Below, in pieces: positions 57,346 to 64,000 of a stretch of DNA of 64,000 bases; within the stretch, counting starts at the first letter, position 1, and each line of letters starts with the position of its first letter. Location of the stretch: contig NC_073630.1 in the NCBI RefSeq assembly GCF_029407905.1, positions 52,973,001 through 53,037,000 on the forward strand. The letters run 5' to 3'. The notes beneath the pieces were generated by a model. The model saw only the letters and a list, made by a program, of their open reading frames with translations, searched no databases and had not been told where the DNA came from. The translations under genes and the position numbers were made by a program. The DNA is from Bubalus kerabau (taxonomy: Eukaryota > Chordata > Mammalia > Artiodactyla > Bovidae).

Positions 57346-59368
57346 ATTCAACAAACTGTTCTAGCATAATATTTGGTCTCTGACTGCATCTGATCCCAAG
57401 TCTGTTACTTAACAGTTTATATTCTTATTGTTTTCTATGGTTCTTTTTTTTCTGGTTCCAAGTATTCCCAAATATGTCCCACATTTCCACTTCAAATGGA
57501 ATCCCAGACACTGGAAATTATGGCATTTACCTTCTTACTCTAGGAATGATTTGGGGAAGTACAGTTTTATAACTGCATACACTGTTGTCATACCTGAAAA
57601 TCTAAGTGCTGTGATACTAACTAGAGAGCTTGTGTTTCCAAATAAAACCTCTCAGAGGAGTATTCCACAGACCAACAAGATAGACCAGGGCTGGGAGCCA
57701 ATTCTGGGAGTCCAGCCAGCACTAGATACCCAAAAGAAGTCTGGACTGTGGCCACAATCAAAGGAAGCAGGCAGAATACTCACATATTGCAAGTGGGCAT
57801 ATTCTATTGTAAGCTTAATTCCTACCCTGAATCTTGAGGAAATTGAGTCTTTTCAGATTTGAATGTCCTTTTCATAGAACACAGATATGTCAACTGGCAA
57901 TTGCTGCTACTTCTTCCTTCTCAGAAGGGTCTTTTTTGTTCATCCTCCTTCTGTTCCCCCTCCTTCTCGTCCTCCTCTTCTTCCCTCTAAATATTGTACA
58001 GCTCTGTATGTATATATATTCAAACACCAATGCAATTAGGATTGTTTTACATATTCAAATTTCAAAGACTTGTTTTACCTTTCTAAACACATTGGAAGAG
58101 GAGAGTATGTTCATCTTATAAATGTATGAGGAAATAACCCAGTATACTATCTTGATTAACATTTAAAGAACAAAGCTTATGTGATATATTAGAAAAACGC
58201 ATATGGAATTTAAATATTTTCATGTAATCCTTCATATAAGAATGCCATTATTTAGAATGGCCATTCTGATAGATGCTTTAGATGTAGTAATCATTACCCA
58301 GTTTTCAGAGTGTTTGAATAGGAGAAAGGTAAATATGAAACAGACAAAGACATATTTAATAGTGGGAAAATATCTCCATTACTTTAACAACATGTGGGAA
58401 TATCAAGATCTTTTGATGCAAGTTGGGCTATGTTGAGATGAAAAGCTTCTGAATGGTTTAATCTGAAACATAAAGATAGAATTGAAGTTGATTGAGCAAA
58501 TTTATGAAAGTAGGAACTGACAAAATACTTTGAGGATCTTGAGATGGAAGATGCTTGACATATTCAAAGAGAAGTTTAATAAGGAAGGAGGAGAATAGGC
58601 CAAGAATAAAAAAAAATGTGTAAAGGCAAAATTATGATGGATATGAAAAGAATTGTTAAATTTTATGAACTTTAACCTAAGAATACTAGGCCATAAGTAA
58701 GAAAGTTAAAAGATCAGTCACACACCACACACACACACAACTAACCTCTCATACTTATAGATAACTTCCTAATGGATACTTGTAAAGCAGTCTAAGAATT
58801 GTGCAATGAAGAAATTAAAACTTGTAAACTATTTTTAGCATTTCCAAAGTAATAGTTCATAAAATGCTGAAGACTGTCTACACAATACATTTCTTTGCTT
58901 TGGCAGAAATTCTCATTACAGGAGGTACATGGTGATCAGAGACTGAATGTATTATAATACCACAGATAATGTTTGGGAAAAACTGATCTTTATATAAATA
59001 ATACAAATAAATATAAATGAGCCAACTGATTATAGTGTGACTCTTGGGATGATTCTTTAGTACTTTCAGTATTATAATTTTAGCAAATATAAATTCTTCT
59101 CAATGAAGTCTGGTGCTCTTTCCCTCTAAGTGAGAAGGATGACAGTCCTTTCTTTATACTTTGTCCTAAGGCTGATGTATTCCACAGGTTATACTATGGG
59201 CTGGGAGTAGACTTGAATAGTCTATGAATACTGGAACATTTAATTGTTGGTGTAAAGTGAATAGTCGCTTTCTTGTGGAAATATTTAATTGCTGATATGA
59301 GAGCTTCTGCTTCTTTCTCCTGCCCTGTAGTTGGGAGGATAAAGCCAGAGGAACAATCAGCGTCTCTT
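57346..59368. other. Unique A+T-rich DNA
   Basis: Holds a 144-codon plus frame (57428-57862) I cannot assign, a C/T-rich patch at 57935-57987 and a short (CA)n at 58719-58739. No RNA gene is seen. Confidence 0.45.
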
Positions 59369-59380
59369 AGTCACCACTAG

Positions 59381-59590
59381 GGGCTTCCCAGGTAGCTCAG
59401 CAGTAAAGAATCTACCTGCAAAAAGATGCAGGAGATGAGTATTCGATGGTTGGGGAAGATCTCCTGGAGGACGGCACAGCAACCCACTCCAGTATTCTTG
59501 CCTGTAGAATCCCATGGACAGAGGAGCTTGGCAGGCTACAGTCTACAGGTCACACAGAGTCAGACACGCTGAAGCGGCTGAGCACAGGAC
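59381..59590 (+). mobile_element. Bov-tA SINE with 12-bp TSD
   Basis: Head gggcttcccaggtagctcag with a small insertion at aaaaagatgcagg, end gacacgctgaagcggctgag. Perfect TSD AGTCACCACTAG at 59369-59380 and 59591-59602. Confidence 0.94.
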
Positions 59591-59602
59591 AGTCACCACT
59601 AG

Positions 59603-59891
59603 AGAACCTACTGTTACACCAGTCTCTGCAAGGGTGCAAAATAAGCCTCTGTTAGTTTACGCCACTAAAATCTGAGGGTTTTGTCTTAAAGCTCTTAGGA
59701 TAGCTTAGTTTATCCTAACATATATTATAATTTTTTCTTATGCTTAATTTACCAGTAATATTAATTTTAGTTTAATGGTTCATTTTTAGAATATATAATT
59801 GGATAGTTAGGGAGAAAAAGTGCAGGTTACTATATATAACATAAAGAAGACAAGTGAAATTCAGACTATTAAGCCATTTAAGTCAAGTCAA
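59603..59891. other. Unique DNA
   Basis: Nothing recognised. Confidence 0.4.
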
Positions 59892-60098
59892 GGGTGTGCT
59901 AAGTCATGTCTGACTTCTTGCGAGCCCAAGGACTCCAGCTTACCAGGCCCCTCTGTCTCTGGAATTTTTCAGGCAAGGATTCTGGAGCAGGTTACCATTT
60001 CCTACCTCAGGGGATCTTCCCAACACAGGGGGAGAACCCCTTGTCTTTTGCATCTCCTGCATTGACAGGCCCTTCTTTACCACTTCATCACCTGGGAA
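59892..60098 (-). mobile_element. Bov-tA SINE
   Basis: Reverse copy: gtgtgctaagtcatgtctga, cagggggagaaccccttgtc, ending catcacctgggaaat. Diverged; no clear TSD. Confidence 0.88.
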
Positions 60099-61944
60099 AT
60101 TAATATACAGTAATAAATTAATACTCATTATATAAACTATTTAAAGTGAAAAAAATCCACCATTTTTGTTTGTTTTGCTCTTTGTAATATATGAGATAGT
60201 ATTGATTTCAAAATGGTCGCTGTCGACTTTTAAAAAAATATTCCTTTCCTTGAGCTTTTGTAACATTTTACCTCCTGGTGAAAATTATTCTTAATTTATT
60301 CATCTAATGCACCAATTGTGCTCTCAAAGATTATTCTAAGTGGTGTCATTCTCCATTTTTCTGTGCTCAGTTTGTTAACACTCAAACTGAAATGTGTTAG
60401 TTTTTGTTGACATTTCCTTCTTCCCTCAAAACAGGTGGTAATTAAGTCATCAAGGTTCTTCTCTTAAAATGTGTATCATATTGTTCTGTGCTTTTAATTC
60501 TCAGAGGGTTGGGGGCTATCCTAAGCCATTTCTGAAACTACATAGATTTATATCAGCCACATAAGCAAAATGCCTTCATGATCTCTACGGTCTTGTATAT
60601 CTTCAAACTGCTGAATATCAGTCATTATAAGGCATTGTTTGGATATTACAACTTTCTTCCCAGTGGATTTTTCTGGCTCTTTTTTTTTTTTCCTATTGAA
60701 CAAAGTAAAAAACACATAGTTCTAATATACAAGATTATTTGCAGTGTCAAAGTTCCAATCTTTTATACCATTCTCTATTTCAGCCAAAATGAAATATCTC
60801 TTAAAACACAGTTTTGTTTTCCACATCCCCTTGGCTTGGCTCACTCAGTTCTCATTATGTGTTTTTATGTTTCAAGGTATGGCTTGTGTGTTAAACCTTC
60901 CAGAAGATCAATACAAAGTGTATAAAACTTGTGACATTCTTTTTCATTGTAATTAACTCTTGACTGTCTTTTACTGTAAGTCCCTGGAAGGCAGACAGTT
61001 GCTATCCATATACTTGGTTCTTAAATACTGCTGAATATAGTGACATAGTAATGCTAAGGCTCCATGTTAATATGTTTAACAACATTGAAACAAAGTAGCA
61101 TGATTTATTTTTGACATAGTGTTACATAGTTTACTTGCATGATTTGAAAAGCACACAATTTTATTATCTCTTATATAAGTGATAGCAATAAAAAAGAAAA
61201 TGCCTCAATTAGCCTTTCTCAACTTAGAAGTGAATCATATCTACTTTTCTGAAAGCCTCCCTCTTTGAAGAATATATGCTTGTCTCTGTATGATAGGGAC
61301 AAAATAATAATTAGCATTTGACAATTCTGCACTGAGACTTGGAGTCTTAAATATGCACTGAAGTAATTTATAAGGCATTTGATAAGGTGAACCTATGATA
61401 AGATGTAGGTTAAGTCCCAGCATAAACTTCCTCAAATTGGTCTACTAAATTCAAGGCACTGATTAAGGGAGGATTAAGTGGTATTCAAAAACTACTTTAT
61501 AATCTGTGGGGTAATACAAGTGCTATTTAATTCTTTTATCCTACTTTTAAAAGCTATTTTAAGAAAGAAGTAGTTCACACATCTATTTTACATTTTTATT
61601 TTCTTTGTGGTTTTGCTGTGTTTAGGCACTGTAGGCACCTATAGTAATTTTGCTATTTAAGATGAATTGATTTTTACCAAAAATTAAGTAAATAAGTAGT
61701 TAGCAGTTTGTATTATACTCATTTTGTATTATAGAATTTTTTTCTGATTAATCACAATATTTATTTTTAACAGATTACTACAAATAATAGGACTCTCCAA
61801 GTTACATTAATCATTGGAAAAATTAAGATCCATAGTCACAGGGTTATACTCTATAACTTTTAAATTAGACATGACATAAAATCTTTCGAAATCTGCCCTG
61901 CTAACTTCTCCAAATGCATTTTCCATAGGTCATCTTGCGTCTTT
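60099..61944. other. Unique A+T-rich DNA
   Basis: A weak L2-like 3' end is possible at 60975-61050. A 115-codon plus frame (60578-60925) is aromatic-rich and unassigned. No promoter or splice context is visible. Confidence 0.45.
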
Positions 61945-61960
61945 TAAAGATCGCTAAACT

Positions 61961-62173
61961 AGTCCAGGTTCGATGCATGATACTGGATGCTTGGGGCTGG
62001 TGCACTGGGACGACCCAGAGGGATGGTATGGGGAGGGAGGAGGGAGGAGGGTTCAGGATGGGGAACACATGTATACCTGTGGCGGATTCATTTTGATATT
62101 CGGCAAAACTAATACAATTATGTAAAGTTTAAAAATAAATTAAAAAAAATAAAAAATAAATAAATAAATAAAA
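61961..62173 (+). mobile_element. L1 3' end with 16-bp TSD
   Basis: About 213 bases: gatgcatgatactggatgct, cactgggacgacccagaggg, acacatgtatacctgtggcg, taatacaattatgtaaagtt, then an A-rich tail of (aaat)n. The perfect TSD TAAAGATCGCTAAACT lies at 61945-61960 and 62174-62189. Confidence 0.95.
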
Positions 62174-62193
62174 TAAAGATCGCTAAACTTCTC

Positions 62194-62470
62194 CAGAGAA
62201 GGCAATGGCAACCAGCTCTAGTACTCTTGCCTGGAAAATCCCATGGGCAGAGGAGCCTGGTAGGCTGCAGTCCATGAGGTCGCTAAGAGTCGGACACGAC
62301 TGAGCGACTTCACTTTCACTTTTCACTTTTATGCATTGGAGAAGGAACTGGCAACCCACTCCAGTGTTCTTGCCTGGAGAATCCTAGGGGAAGGACCTTG
62401 GTGGGCTGCCGTCTATGGGGTCGCACAGAGTCAGACACGACTGAAGCAACTTAGCAGCAGCAGCAGCAAC
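62194..62470 (+). mobile_element. BOV-A2 dimeric SINE next to the L1
   Basis: Full dimer from gagaaggcaatggcaaccag to the (agc)n tail at 62454-62468. AAACTTCTC / AAACTACTC (62185-62193 and 62471-62479) is a TSD with one difference, and the left copy overlaps the L1's TSD. Confidence 0.93.
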
Positions 62471-62479
62471 AAACTACTC

Positions 62480-63042
62480 ATTTTCTTTACATTCATTTTG
62501 TACTATTTTTGCTTGTCTTTTCATATCCTTGAATGTTGGCATGCACTATTTCCTCTATCTGCTCTACCTGGGATGCCTTTTATTTCCTTTTTTCATTTTG
62601 GAGATTACTCTTGAGGTGTTGCCTAAACCATGAAAGTCCTTCATCAGAATATGCAAAAATATCTTTAAGCAAAAAGAAGATATAGAACTTATGTGTCTTT
62701 GACAATCCAGAACATGGTATTTTGCCAGATATAAATGAAACATTTAATATAATTGTTGACTGAACTGCTTGAGGGGGAAGGGACTACTTCTATTAAAAAA
62801 TAAATGCCTAGAAGTTTAAAAGGTACAATAAATACAACTGGGAAGGGCTCAGATGATATTTGCAGTGTGTATCCGGTTTTTGTTTTTGATAGATAGATAG
62901 ATCTAGATTTCTCTCCTACTTAGAAGTGGAAAGACAGCAATGTTATCTGTTAATTTCCTACTTTACATGTGCTCCTTTGATGAGTTTTAGAAAAGTTAAT
63001 GTTCAAAAAACTATTGATGATATAAATTAAAATGAAACAAAA
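62480..63042. other. Unique DNA
   Basis: Short (gata)n at 62888-62902; nothing else recognised. Confidence 0.4.
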
Positions 63043-63240
63043 TAACTTCCCTGATGGCTCAGAGGGTAAAAAATCTGCCTTCAATTCAGGAGACCCAGGG
63101 TTCTATCTCTGGGTCAGGAAGATCCCCTGGAGAAGTGAATGGCTACCCATTCAAGTATTCTTGCCTGCAAAATTCCATGGACAGAGGTGCCTCGTGGGCT
63201 ACAGTTCATGGGGTTGCAAAGAGTAGGACATGATTGAACA
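63043..63240 (+). mobile_element. Bov-tA SINE
   Basis: Head acttccctgatggctcagag, B-box region gggttctatctctgggtcag, end gtaggacatgattgaaca. Possible TSD (CAAAATAAC / CAAAATTAC) not firm. Confidence 0.88.
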
Positions 63241-63701
63241 ATTAGCATTTTCAATTTCAAAATTACTACATATAGAGTATGTTTTAGTCAACCAAGTGAG
63301 CAACTAACACTTACTTAATTGTGTGATTCATTGCTGAGTTTACATAAATATAATTTGTTTACACTTCCATCAGCATAGCACCTGTTGCATTGCTAACACT
63401 GATGCAATATTAAGTAAATGAATGAATGAGTTAATAAGCTAAATATCAGTTTAAGCAAAGTGATTAGAGTAACTTCCTCAAATACAAGGAAATATTCTAA
63501 ATACTCTATTTAAGGAAATGGAAATAATCGAACTATTTCTGGTTCTTTCAGAAAGTTTGTCTAGTCAGGATCCAATGAAGAAAGACAAACCTCATGCTTA
63601 TTTTCATGGAGAAAGGTTAAATATAAAAAAAAAATTCTCTACAATAGAGAGTAAAATGTATTGACCAGTAAGAAGTAAAGATAAATCTAAAGTATACAGG
63701 A
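63241..63701. other. Unique DNA
   Basis: A weak L2-like end may lie at 63375-63440; otherwise nothing recognised. Confidence 0.4.
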
Positions 63702-64000
63702 ATCAGATCAGATCAGATCAGATCAGGCGCTCAATCGTGTCCGACTCGTTGCGATCCCATGAATCGCTGCACGCCAGGCCTCCCTGTCCATCACCAACTC
63801 CCGGAGTTCACTGAGACTCACGTCCATCGAGTCAGTGATGCCATCCAGCCATCTCATCCTCTGTCGTCCCCTTCTCCTCCTGCCCCCAATCCCTCCCAGC
63901 ATCAGAGTCTTTTCCAATGAGTCAACTCTTCGCATGAGGTGGCCAAAGTACTGGAGTTTCAGCTTTAGCATCATTCCTTCCAAAGAACACCCAGGGCTAA
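63702..64000 (-). mobile_element. Young BovB LINE 3' end, runs off the window
   Basis: The tail complement of five (atcag) units (63703-63726) is followed by a nearly consensus BovB end. An 86-codon minus frame (63723-63983) is the intact ORF2 C-terminus (RRRRGRQRMRWLDGITDSM). It is the least mutated BovB here and continues past the right edge. Confidence 0.95.

Noticed and set aside
1..64000. Regularly recurring 20-30 base phrases (ctccagtattcttgcctgga and relatives) as a CRISPR-like array
   Set aside because: They are the conserved body of dispersed Bov-A SINEs, on both strands, with irregular spacing.

Overview
This window is nuclear DNA from a bovid (cattle-type ruminant). The evidence is its interspersed repeats: tRNA-derived Bov-tA SINEs, BOV-A2 dimers with (AGC)n tails, BovB (RTE-class) LINEs with (ACTGA)n or (GATCT)n tails, ruminant L1 3' ends, and cetartiodactyl CHR SINEs. 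It is A+T-rich, and I found no intact protein-coding gene, tRNA, rRNA, CRISPR array or bacterial-type operon. The longest stop-free stretches (up to 187 codons) are decayed BovB ORF2 or unrecognised short frames. I read it as an intergenic or deep-intronic repeat desert.

Layout. 1-7 kb: Bov-tA SINEs, MIR and L2 relics, and an old mammalian repeat split by a SINE nest. 7-14 kb: a BOV-A2 dimer, a 1.4-kb BovB(+), two endogenous-retrovirus LTR-type elements, a MaLR LTR and a Bov-tA. 14-21 kb: mostly unique AT-rich DNA with a slightly GC-richer block near 18 kb. 21-28 kb: SINEs, an L1 end, a CHR SINE and two BovB copies in opposite orientation, both lodged in one old MLT1-like LTR. 29-38 kb: unique DNA, SINEs, MIR, MER5-like and ART2A-type fragments. 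38-50 kb: two copies of an old mammalian repeat in opposite orientations, the most complex SINE nests, and several BovB fragments. 50-64 kb: a probable retrocopy (processed pseudogene), BovB(+), L1 micro-insertions, two further MLT1-like LTRs, and a young BovB running off the right edge.

The most unusual signal is a 70-base stretch (26077-26146) at an internal deletion of the BovB(-) copy. It is identical, in inverted orientation, to 38931-39000, which lies inside an unrelated old repeat 12.8 kb away, and short microhomology is visible at both junctions. This looks like a templated insertion made during DNA break repair or replication template switching. Other notable features are retro-insertions cut down to 34 and 76 bases that still have perfect target-site duplications (TSDs), and a SINE nest at least three layers deep. 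I saw no evidence of a new multi-gene system. Boundaries of young elements with TSDs are exact or nearly so; boundaries of old repeats (MIR, L2, MLT1, L1M) are approximate, and family names come from memory of consensus sequences, not from a search.
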